Under the pieces are notes generated by a model. That model worked only from the letters and a program-made list of their open reading frames with translations. It was not told the DNA's origin and did no database searches. Below are positions 8,327-13,830 of a stretch of DNA of 13,830 bases, piece by piece. A program made the translations under genes and the position numbers. The stretch is from positions 1 to 13,830 of the forward strand of contig NZ_JBFIII010000083.1 in NCBI RefSeq assembly GCF_041601295.1, written 5' to 3'. Origin of the DNA: Immundisolibacter sp. (GTDB taxonomy: Bacteria > Pseudomonadota > Gammaproteobacteria > Immundisolibacterales > Immundisolibacteraceae). The stretch's first letter is position 1. Every line of letters begins with the position of its first letter.

Positions 8327-9112
8327 TCAGGGTCCGAACCGTTCCGTCAGGAAATCCCGCATGGCGGTAAAAGCGCGGCGGGCGACCTGCGGGTGGTACT
8401 GCGCTTGGCCGGGTGCGTCCGCTTCCGGCTCGCTGAACGAATGCACCGCGCCACCATAGGCGGTCAACTGCCAATCGGCACCAGCGGCGCGCATCTCCGA
8501 CTCGAAGGCGGCCACATCGGCGGCTGGCACGTAGGGATCGTCCGCCCCATGCAGCACCAGCACGGCGGCGGGGATGCTGCCTTTCTGAGCCGGTAGAGGC
8601 GTGTCCAGATTGCCGTGGAAGGACACCACGCCCCGCAGGTCACGCCCGCTGCGCGCCAGTTCCAGCACGCTGCCACCGCCGAAGCAGAAGCCCACCGCCG
8701 CAAGCCGGCCGGTATCAAGGGGTGCCTGACCGGCCTGTTCGATCAGCACGTCCACGGCCTTGCTGACACGCGCACGTAGCAACGGCCGATTGGCGCGCGC
8801 GGCCCCCGCCGCAGCACTGGCCTCGTTGTCGTTGCTTGGCCGTACCGTGGCGCCATACACATCGGCCACCAGCACCACGTAATCCCGGCCGGCCACCCGC
8901 TTGGCTTGCTCGATCGCGGCCGGGGAGGGTCCGAGCCAGTTCGGCACCAGCACGATGCCAGGCCGTCGCGCGGCGCCAGCGTCGTCGTACACCAGCGTGC
9001 CGATGAAATCGGTGCCATCGAGCCGGTAGGTCAATTCGCGCTGCACCCACTCGGCGTGCGCAGCGCCGACCATCCCGAGCATGGCCAGCAGCCAACAGTA
9101 AAAGGTTCGCAT
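8327..9112 (-). CDS. Exported dienelactone hydrolase family protein
   Basis: The 261-residue protein is an alpha/beta hydrolase of the dienelactone hydrolase family. The N-terminus MRTFYCWLLAMLGMVGAAHA is a convincing Sec signal peptide with cleavage after residue 20. The nucleophile elbow is VGFCFGGG with Cys143, followed by the acid in LHGADDPYVP (Asp191 or 192) and the histidine in GGAVHSFSEP (His224). Spacing matches the Cys-Asp-His triad of classical dienelactone hydrolase. Classical members are cytoplasmic and open dienelactones in chlorocatechol breakdown; this one should act in the periplasm, so its substrate may differ. The start ATG at 9112 follows AAGGAGG at 7 bases. It is 24 bp downstream of the glutathionyl-hydroquinone reductase gene and probably shares its transcript. 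Confidence 0.9.
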   Translation of the reverse strand: MRTFYCWLLAMLGMVGAAHAEWVQRELTYRLDGTDFIGTLVYDDAGAARRPGIVLVPNWLGPSPAAIEQAKRVAGRDYVVLVADVYGATVRPSNDNEASAAAGAARANRPLLRARVSKAVDVLIEQAGQAPLDTGRLAAVGFCFGGGSVLELARSGRDLRGVVSFHGNLDTPLPAQKGSIPAAVLVLHGADDPYVPAADVAAFESEMRAAGADWQLTAYGGAVHSFSEPEADAPGQAQYHPQVARRAFTAMRDFLTERFGP

Positions 9113-9136
9113 TTCCTATCCTCCTTGAGGTCCGGT

Positions 9137-10102
9137 TCAAGAGCGGGTTTGCAGCCTGTCTCGCCCATGCGGGGCGCCGAAGTCCAGCACCGCGGCTTCC
9201 GGTCCCAGCGGGACGATGCCAAACGGGTTCAGGGTGCGCATGCTGCGATAGTAATTGGCCTTGATCTGGTCCAGGTCAACGGTCTGCGCCACGCCTGGGT
9301 GCTGGTACAGCTCGCGCGCGTAGGCGTGCAGGGTCGGATAGTCCACCAGTCGGCGCAGGTTGCACTTGAAATGATAGTGGTACACCGCGTCGAAGCGCAC
9401 CAGGGTCGGGAACAGGCGCCAGTCCGCCTCCGTAGTCTGGTTACCGACCAGGAAGCGGGATCTGGCCAGTCGCTGCTCCAGCCAGTCCAGGGTGTCGAAC
9501 AGGGAGGTCACCGCTTCCTCGTACGCTTCCTGCGTCTGCGCGAAGCCGGTGCGGTAGACGCCATTGTTCAGGTCGCGATAGACGCGCTCGTTGATGGTGT
9601 CGATTTCGGCCCGCAGGGCTTTGGGGTAATAGTCGCGTTGCGGATGCCGGGCAAAGGCGTCGAACTCGCGGTTAAGCATGCGGATGATTTCGGACGATTC
9701 GTTGTTCACGATGCTGTCATGGACCTTGTCCCACAGCACCGGTACGGTCACCCGGCCGCTGAATCCGGGGTCGGCGCGCTGATACAGCTCGTACAGATGG
9801 GACGCCCCGGTCAGGGGGTCCGGCTCGTTGAATTGCCAGCCGTAATCGCCTATGACCGGCGCCACGACCGTCAGGCCGATAGCCTGCTCAAGCCCCTTGA
9901 GCCGGCGCAGGATGACGGTGCGATGTGCCCACGGACAGGCCAGCGACACGTACAGGTGATAGCGCCCGGCCTCGGCGGCAAAGCCACTGCTGCCGTCGGC
10001 CGTCACCTGGCCGCGGATGCTTGAATCCGCCCGCAAAAAACGCCCACCGTCGGCCGTTCGGTGGTCGAAGACTTCCCAATGGCCGTCGATCAGCATGCCC
10101 AT
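9137..10102 (-). CDS. Glutathionyl-hydroquinone reductase (GS-HQR, YqjG/ECM4 family)
   Basis: The 321-residue protein belongs to the Xi-class glutathione transferases that reduce glutathionyl-hydroquinones back to hydroquinones. The catalytic Cys56 lies in SLACPWAHR (53-61), the family hallmark. Further conserved blocks are GDYGWQF, HLYELYQRADPGFSGRVTVPVLWDK, VNNESSEIIRMLN and the C-terminal helical domain with NNGVYRTGFAQTQEAYEEAV and TEADWRLFPTLVRFD. Length is normal. The start ATG at 10102 has GGAGG 7 bases upstream; a second ATG two codons on is possible. Family members include PcpF, which supports pentachlorophenol breakdown by rescuing glutathionylated quinones. It sits between an LLM monooxygenase and a dienelactone hydrolase on the same strand, which suggests a role in quinone handling. 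The natural substrate is unknown. Confidence 0.93.
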   Translation of the reverse strand: MGMLIDGHWEVFDHRTADGGRFLRADSSIRGQVTADGSSGFAAEAGRYHLYVSLACPWAHRTVILRRLKGLEQAIGLTVVAPVIGDYGWQFNEPDPLTGASHLYELYQRADPGFSGRVTVPVLWDKVHDSIVNNESSEIIRMLNREFDAFARHPQRDYYPKALRAEIDTINERVYRDLNNGVYRTGFAQTQEAYEEAVTSLFDTLDWLEQRLARSRFLVGNQTTEADWRLFPTLVRFDAVYHYHFKCNLRRLVDYPTLHAYARELYQHPGVAQTVDLDQIKANYYRSMRTLNPFGIVPLGPEAAVLDFGAPHGRDRLQTRS

Positions 10103-10166
10103 GGCGGGTCCTCCGAATGCAAGGCAAGCGCACCAAGAACGGCCGACTGCTGGCGCGTGTGTGGGT

Positions 10167-11216
10167 TCATTCCCCGGACGCCAGCCTGGCCAGCGCGGGC
10201 ATCACCTCGCCGGCAAAACATTGCAGCGAGGCCAGTGCCTCGGCATCGCTGAGGTCTCCGAAACTGAACTCCAGCGCGAGGTAGTTGCAGGCGCCGTCGG
10301 CGAAGAATTCCGCTAGTTGCTCGTGCACACGGCCGGGGCCGCCAGTGACCAATATGCCCAAGTCTCGCGCAAGTGTGTAGGTGGGCGGGATCAGCGTATT
10401 GACCACATTGAAGGTGCGCCACAGCTGCATCAGGTTGTTGTAGAACACCGGATAGGCGCGCGCGGCCGTGCGTTCCGCATCGGCGTCGCTGGCGCCAACA
10501 TAGATCTGTCTTAAGGCGCCCCTGCGCGACACGCTACCGGGGGCGCTCAAGTCATGCACGCCGCCGCGGCCGGCCTCGCGCAGTTCGGCATAGCGCCGCA
10601 TCAAGCCGGAAAGGTGTTGCGTCGGTGCCAGCCCGACAACGTGCATGCCGCGTTCGGCCGCAAACGCGACGTTGGCCTCACTGGTGATGCCGTACCACAG
10701 TGGCGGTAGCGGCCGTTGCAGTGGTTGCAGCACCATCGGCGCACCCCGATAGCGGGCGCGGTGGCTCCGGTGATGCAGCTGCGGCTGCGTCAGTCCGGCA
10801 GTCAACGCATCCATGGCATTGTCGAACAGTTCCTTGCTGTCAAGAAAATCGACGCCGTAGTGACCCAGTTCGAACGGCGATACGCCGCGTCCGACGCCCA
10901 GGTCCAGCCGCCCACCGGAAAGGTGGTCGAGCATGCAGATCTCCTCGACCAGACGGACCGGCTCATACAAGGGCAGCAAATGGACCAGGCTGCCCAGGCG
11001 GATCGTCGTGGTGACCTGCGACAGCGCCGCCAGGAACAGCCCCGGTGAGGGCGCCAGGCCTAGCGGCGTAAAGTGGTGCTCGGCCACGTGGTAGGCGTGA
11101 AAGCCTGCCCGTTCCGCCGCTTGCACCAACTTGATCCGGCCGGCGTAGGTGTCGCGTGCCGGCTCGCCGGGCCGCTGCTCCAAATGGTCGAAAAGCCCAA
11201 AGGCGATGTGCTTCAT
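10167..11216 (-). CDS. LLM-class flavin-dependent monooxygenase, second copy type
   Basis: The 349-residue protein is a bacterial luciferase-like monooxygenase of normal family length. It begins KHIAFGLFDH, has AEHHF at about 45-49, TTTIRLGSLVHLLPLYEPVRLVEEICMLDHLSGGRLDLGVGRGVSPFELGHYG at about 69-120 and a late NLMQLWRTFNVVN segment. It differs strongly from the 427-residue LLM protein at the left of the window and is not a recent duplicate. Family members use reduced FMN or F420 from a separate reductase. The start ATG at 11216 is supported only by a weak GGGG upstream. A 64-bp gap leads to the glutathionyl-hydroquinone reductase gene. Its substrate is unknown; the neighbours suggest an aromatic or quinone-forming one. 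Confidence 0.9.
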   Translation of the reverse strand: MKHIAFGLFDHLEQRPGEPARDTYAGRIKLVQAAERAGFHAYHVAEHHFTPLGLAPSPGLFLAALSQVTTTIRLGSLVHLLPLYEPVRLVEEICMLDHLSGGRLDLGVGRGVSPFELGHYGVDFLDSKELFDNAMDALTAGLTQPQLHHRSHRARYRGAPMVLQPLQRPLPPLWYGITSEANVAFAAERGMHVVGLAPTQHLSGLMRRYAELREAGRGGVHDLSAPGSVSRRGALRQIYVGASDADAERTAARAYPVFYNNLMQLWRTFNVVNTLIPPTYTLARDLGILVTGGPGRVHEQLAEFFADGACNYLALEFSFGDLSDAEALASLQCFAGEVMPALARLASGE

Positions 11217-11247
11217 ATATGTCGCCCCAATGGAGGTGCTGGGCTGG

Positions 11248-11323
11248 CCATGGCTGTTCGTTAACGCCCAGGAGGGGGCCGACCCTTGGGCGCGCGGCGC
11301 CCATCAACGCACCATGGCTGTTC
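11248..11323. repeat. 12-bp direct repeat with intervening hairpin upstream of the second LLM gene
   Basis: CCATGGCTGTTC occurs exactly at 11248-11259 and 11312-11323, 64 bp apart. Between them, TGGGCGC (11287-11293) and GCGCCCA (11297-11303) form a perfect 7-bp stem with a GCG loop. The 175-bp gap separates the GFA gene stop from the LLM start. The hairpin could terminate GFA transcription and the repeats could be regulator sites, but no T-tract or clear promoter is visible. Confidence 0.4.
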
Positions 11324-11329
11324 TATGAG

Positions 11330-11339
11330 CATGATCATG
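11330..11339. repeat. 10-bp perfect palindrome
   Basis: CATGATCATG is a perfect palindrome, 7 bases away from the second copy of the 12-bp direct repeat. It may be a small operator. Palindromes of this size are expected by chance at roughly this density, so weight is low. Confidence 0.2.
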
Positions 11340-11391
11340 GCCGATGACGCCGCGGCGATCCCGCTCCTCCCTTCGACGTGGGCCCGAAGCG

Positions 11392-11805
11392 CTATTCCAC
11401 GGCACTGTCGGCACTGCCGATGTGACTGGGAATCCCCGCTGGCTGTGTCACCCAGTCGTGGCGGGTGCAGCCATACAGCGACAGGCTGGGGGCCGGAAAG
11501 TGCGGGTCGGCAAAGCACCCGACAGCCACTACGACCGAGTCGGTGCCTTTCACGTCCCAGCAGACACTGCTGCCGCAGTCCGGGCAGAAGTGGAAGGTGA
11601 TCTCGAACCCCCGCTCACCGGTGCGTTGATAGGTCTTGGTCTGACCCTGGACCGTGATGTTCTGGCCCGGGAACCATGCCCCCAGGTTGAAGGCGCTGCC
11701 GGTGCGCCGCTGGCACAGCTCGCAATGACACATCAGCACCCGCTTGGGTTCTCCGGTGCAGGTCACTTGCAGTTGGCCGCATTGGCACAGTGCTTTTCGT
11801 TCCAT
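11392..11805 (-). CDS. GFA-family (CENP-V/Gfa-like) zinc protein
   Basis: The 137-residue protein has the full zinc-ligand set of the GFA family. Cys7-x-Cys9 opens the protein, Cys26-x-Cys28-x-x-Cys31 follows in MCHCELCQRRTGSAF, and Cys74-x-x-Cys77 lies in FHFCPDCGSSV. The founding member was described as a glutathione-dependent formaldehyde-activating enzyme, but most homologues have no proven reaction. The start ATG at 11805 is chosen over an upstream in-frame codon at 11856 because GAGGAGG lies 6 bases before it and the family usually begins just before the first Cys pair. It follows the SRPBCC gene by 87 bp on the same strand. A glutathione link to the nearby reductase is possible but not shown. 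Confidence 0.9.
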   Translation of the reverse strand: MERKALCQCGQLQVTCTGEPKRVLMCHCELCQRRTGSAFNLGAWFPGQNITVQGQTKTYQRTGERGFEITFHFCPDCGSSVCWDVKGTDSVVVAVGCFADPHFPAPSLSLYGCTRHDWVTQPAGIPSHIGSADSAVE

Positions 11806-11892
11806 GACGCCTCCTCGATTGGTTGATCGGACGCTGGCCGCCGAGACCGAACGCACAGCCGATCTGGCGCGCCCCGGTTTGGTGGCTTTTTG

Positions 11893-12306
11893 TTAGACGG
11901 CGCCCGTCGAGCGCAGCCACTCGAAGCGTCGCTGCATCGGCTCGAAATAGTGTTGCCTCCATCCGGATTCCTGGTAGCTGGTCTGGCCGGCCGGCACCTT
12001 GCTGTGGTGCAGGGTCAGTAGCGTGGAGTCCGCGTCTGGCTCAAGCGTTATCTCGATTGATGAGTCGGCGTCGTCGGGCGAAAAATGCCGGGTTCGCCAC
12101 GTCTGGACAATGCGCCGACCGGGGTCCAGCGCGACGGTTTTGCCAGTGATATAGCCATCCCAGGCGTCGAACGGATCGCCGACGTGGGGGCTGGCATGTG
12201 CCACGCCACCGGTCATCGCCGTATGCCCGTCGCTCGATAGCCACGCGTCAAAGATCTCCTGCGCAGTGGCGGCCAACCTGACGGTAAGAGTGAACTCATA
12301 AGTCAT
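11893..12306 (-). CDS. AHSA1-like SRPBCC domain protein
   Basis: The 137-residue protein is a single START/SRPBCC fold of the AHSA1 type. TYEFTLTVRLAATAQEIFDAWLSSDGHTAMTGG (about 2-34) is the typical opening, followed by GDPFDAWDGYITGKTVALDPGRRIVQTWRTRHF and a strand ending SIEITLEPDADSTLLTLHHSKVP. The tail YQESGWRQHYFEPMQRRFEWL is the long C-terminal helix. These domains bind hydrophobic ligands; bacterial functions are mostly unknown. The ATG at 12306 is preferred, with AGGAG 7 bases upstream; the GTG at 12312 is too close to that site. It lies 193 bp after tolC and precedes the GFA gene, possibly as a two-gene unit. Confidence 0.9.
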   Translation of the reverse strand: MTYEFTLTVRLAATAQEIFDAWLSSDGHTAMTGGVAHASPHVGDPFDAWDGYITGKTVALDPGRRIVQTWRTRHFSPDDADSSIEITLEPDADSTLLTLHHSKVPAGQTSYQESGWRQHYFEPMQRRFEWLRSTGAV

Positions 12307-12351
12307 GGCCACGCTCCTGCGAACACAGTTCGCGGTTATGGTCCCGGAGGT

Positions 12352-12384
12352 TCAGGCGTGAGGCCAGTCGGCATCCGCGCCTGA
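12352..12384. repeat. Inverted repeat TCAGGCG/CGCCTGA upstream of the SRPBCC gene
   Basis: TCAGGCG (12352-12358) and CGCCTGA (12378-12384) are exact inverted 7-mers, 19 bases apart. They lie 46-78 bases upstream of the SRPBCC start, a reasonable operator position. Support is limited to the symmetry. Confidence 0.25.
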
Positions 12385-12390
12385 GCGGTC

Positions 12391-12417
12391 TGGTACCTCA
12401 ACCAGCTTGAGGTACTA
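12391..12417. promoter_or_regulatory. Perfect 9-bp inverted repeat with SoxR/MerR-like half-sites
   Basis: GTACCTCAA (12393-12401) and TTGAGGTAC (12407-12415) are exact complements around CCAGC. The pairing extends to 11 bp with one wobble. The CCTCAA/TTGAGG half-sites equal those of the SoxR box, but the spacer is 5 bases instead of 6. No MerR-family gene is in the window. It may be an operator for the SRPBCC gene, about 85 bases downstream, or a transcript hairpin after tolC without a T-tract. Confidence 0.45.
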
Positions 12418-12421
12418 GCCT

Positions 12422-12464
12422 GCCTGATCCAGGCGCAGTCTGCACGTTTGGTGCATGCACAGAC
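12422..12464. repeat. Cluster of short inverted repeats in the tolC downstream gap
   Basis: GCCTG-ATC-CAGGC (12422-12434), TGCAC-GTTTG-GTGCA (12441-12455) and the 10-bp palindrome GTGCATGCAC (12451-12460) follow one another. GTCTG (12438-12442) and CAGAC (12460-12464) enclose the last two. The stretch contains no coding sequence. These could be alternative transcript hairpins or a worn repetitive extragenic element. Confidence 0.35.
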
Positions 12465-12482
12465 CGGCCTGATGGTCGCGGC

Positions 12483-12498
12483 CGGCGTCAATACGCCG
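12483..12498 (-). terminator. Hairpin directly after the tolC stop codon
   Basis: CGGCGT (12483-12488) and ACGCCG (12493-12498) form a perfect 6-bp stem with a 4-base loop, starting two bases past the leftward tolC stop codon. There is no T-tract, so it is more likely an mRNA-end stabilising stem or a Rho-associated end than a classical intrinsic terminator. Confidence 0.35.
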
Positions 12499-12499
12499 A

Positions 12500-13825
12500 T
12501 TATTGAAGCAGCTTGTTGATCTCGCTGACGATGTCGTCGTCCAGCGCGCCGACTGCCGCGGCCAGGTGAAAGCGGCTGAGGAAAAACTCGTACCGCGCCC
12601 GGGACAGGTCACGTTCGATCCCGGTCACCCGCTGGATGGCGTTCAGAACGTCGACACGGGTGCTGGTACCGGCCTCGATGCCGCGTTCTGTCGAGACCAC
12701 GGCCAGCTGAGCCGCCTCAAGCGCCTGTTCGAGGGCGGGGATCTGGAGTGTGCCCTGCACGTTGCGCGCAAATGCCTGCTGTGCAGTCAGCGAAAGTCGT
12801 TTCAGGCCGGCATCGAACTGATGACGAGTCGTGTCGATGGTTGCACTTGCCTGGCGAATCAGCGCCGTCGTGCCGCCGCCCTCGAAGATCGGAATCATGA
12901 CCTGTACGCCGACGTAATCGGTCAGGTATTTGCGGTCTATGGTATTGACGGTATCGCCCTGGCCGTATTGCCGGCCCGCCACCAGATCGGCGGTGGGAAA
13001 GTGGCGGGCGCGGTTGGCCTGATAGTTCTTGCGGGCAGCTTCCAGTTGGTGGCGCAGGCTGGCCAGCTCCGGATTGGCCACTTCCAGTTGCTCAAGCCAG
13101 GGCTCAAGCGTTGCTGGTGCCGGCGGCGCAGGCCGAAACTGCGGCAGGTCGATGTCTGCCAGGTGGTCGGGTTCCAGGCCAACGGTGGCCTGAAAATTCT
13201 GCCGCGCGTTATCCGCCGAGAATTCTGTCTGCATGAGTTGCGCCTGTGCCTGTTTCAGGCGCGCCTGGCTCTCGTGAATATCGATGCGGGTGCCGTAACC
13301 GGCCGAAAACGCCTTGTCCGCGAGCATCTGCTGGCTGGTGTACGCGTCGAGTTCCGCGCGCGAAGCTTTCACCTCGGCGGCGGTCTGCAGCACGCCAAAA
13401 TACGCGTCCGCGGCTCGCAGGGCCGCCGCCTGGCGCTCTTTCTCGTACTCAGCCTCGGCTGCGGCGACCTGCGCCTGGGCGGCGGAAAACTGATGCCAGG
13501 CTTGCAACCGGAACAGCGGCTGTCGCAAGGTCAACCCCGCATTGCGGGCACTGTACGCAGTGTCGGTTTCCAGCTGCTGGTTGGCCTGGGTAAAACGATT
13601 ATTGGTTTCGTTAGCGGTCTGCTGCCCGGTCAAGGCAATGCGCGGCAGCAGGTTCGCTCGAGCCAGCGGAATGTTCTGCTGCGTCGCCTGCAGAGCGGAG
13701 CGGGCCGCCAGATAGGTCGAGTCATTGCCCAGGGCCGCCAGATACGTGTCCAGAAGATCGATCGCGCCGACCGTCGGCGTGCCCAGCGACAGCACGCACA
13801 CAGCAAGCAGTGGAGCTTTGCGCAT
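12500..13825 (-). CDS. TolC-family outer membrane efflux/secretion channel protein
   Basis: The 441-residue protein is an outer membrane factor of the TolC family, the trimeric channel that joins inner membrane transporters and adaptor proteins for type I secretion or efflux. MRKAPLLAVCVLSLGTPTVGA (1-21) is a signal peptide. Two tandem OEP repeats follow (about 22-220 and 235-435), each rich in long Ala/Gln/Arg helices. Landmarks are AGLTLRQPLFRLQAW (about 92-106), GYGTRIDIHESQARL, GVQVMIPIFEGGG and the late GTSTRVDVLNAIQRV. The ATG at 13825 is only five bases from the window edge, so its ribosome binding site is not visible. Any adaptor or transporter partner would lie beyond the window. It is complete, with a normal length for the family. 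Confidence 0.93.
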   Translation of the reverse strand: MRKAPLLAVCVLSLGTPTVGAIDLLDTYLAALGNDSTYLAARSALQATQQNIPLARANLLPRIALTGQQTANETNNRFTQANQQLETDTAYSARNAGLTLRQPLFRLQAWHQFSAAQAQVAAAEAEYEKERQAAALRAADAYFGVLQTAAEVKASRAELDAYTSQQMLADKAFSAGYGTRIDIHESQARLKQAQAQLMQTEFSADNARQNFQATVGLEPDHLADIDLPQFRPAPPAPATLEPWLEQLEVANPELASLRHQLEAARKNYQANRARHFPTADLVAGRQYGQGDTVNTIDRKYLTDYVGVQVMIPIFEGGGTTALIRQASATIDTTRHQFDAGLKRLSLTAQQAFARNVQGTLQIPALEQALEAAQLAVVSTERGIEAGTSTRVDVLNAIQRVTGIERDLSRARYEFFLSRFHLAAAVGALDDDIVSEINKLLQ

Positions 13826-13830
13826 CAGGC

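Noticed and set aside
8906..10024. 372-codon rightward open frame
   Set aside because: It is antisense to the hydrolase and the glutathionyl-hydroquinone reductase, both of which have full catalytic motifs and good ribosome binding sites.
11871..11891. GCC-rich stem followed by TTTTT on the plus strand, resembling an intrinsic terminator
   Set aside because: The stem is short and bulged, and no rightward gene lies upstream for it to serve. On the leftward strand the T run becomes an A run before the stem. Probably chance.

Overview
The window is a compact, GC-rich stretch of a Gram-negative chromosome, most likely from a member of the Pseudomonadota. The signs are a prolipoprotein diacylglyceryl transferase, a TolC-type outer membrane protein, a CPA2/Kef-like antiporter, and two enzymes of glutathione-using bacteria (a glutathionyl-hydroquinone reductase and a GFA-family protein). 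I cannot place it at genus level. About 16 genes are packed with short gaps, the largest being about 190 bp. I see no tRNA, rRNA, CRISPR array or insertion sequence.

Left part (1-2282): a leftward pair encodes a luciferase-like flavin monooxygenase (LLM, 427 aa) followed by the first 63 codons of an HpaB-type FADH2-dependent phenol hydroxylase, which runs off the window. A divergent GntR/FCD regulator faces them across an 80-bp gap that holds an AT-rich inverted repeat over the regulator's own start codon. This looks like a locally regulated aromatic-oxidation cassette.

Then (2340-3304) comes an accessory patch: a Phd/YefM antitoxin overlapping a RelE/ParE toxin, a short decayed tail of a type I restriction HsdR subunit just after the toxin, and an intact dodecin gene. 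The dodecin gene contains a perfect 22-bp palindrome.

The middle (3401-8289) is housekeeping: a leftward thioredoxin-fold DUF255/YyaL protein, divergent from lgt, and lgt translationally coupled to a CPA2 (Kef-like) cation:proton antiporter carrying TrkA-N and TrkA-C domains.

The right part (8327-13825) is entirely leftward. In transcription order it holds a TolC-family outer membrane factor, an AHSA1/SRPBCC protein, a GFA-family zinc protein, a second LLM flavin monooxygenase (349 aa), a glutathionyl-hydroquinone reductase and an exported dienelactone hydrolase. The last three form a close gene group that could oxidise an aromatic, reduce the resulting quinone with glutathione and hydrolyse a later lactone or ester. 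That pathway is inferred from gene content alone. The gap after tolC is rich in inverted repeats, one with SoxR-box-like half-sites.

No clearly new multi-gene system is proven. The best leads are the two flavin-monooxygenase cassettes, the restriction-system remnant beside the toxin-antitoxin pair, the dodecin palindrome, and the unusual GntR regulator with its probable leaderless start.
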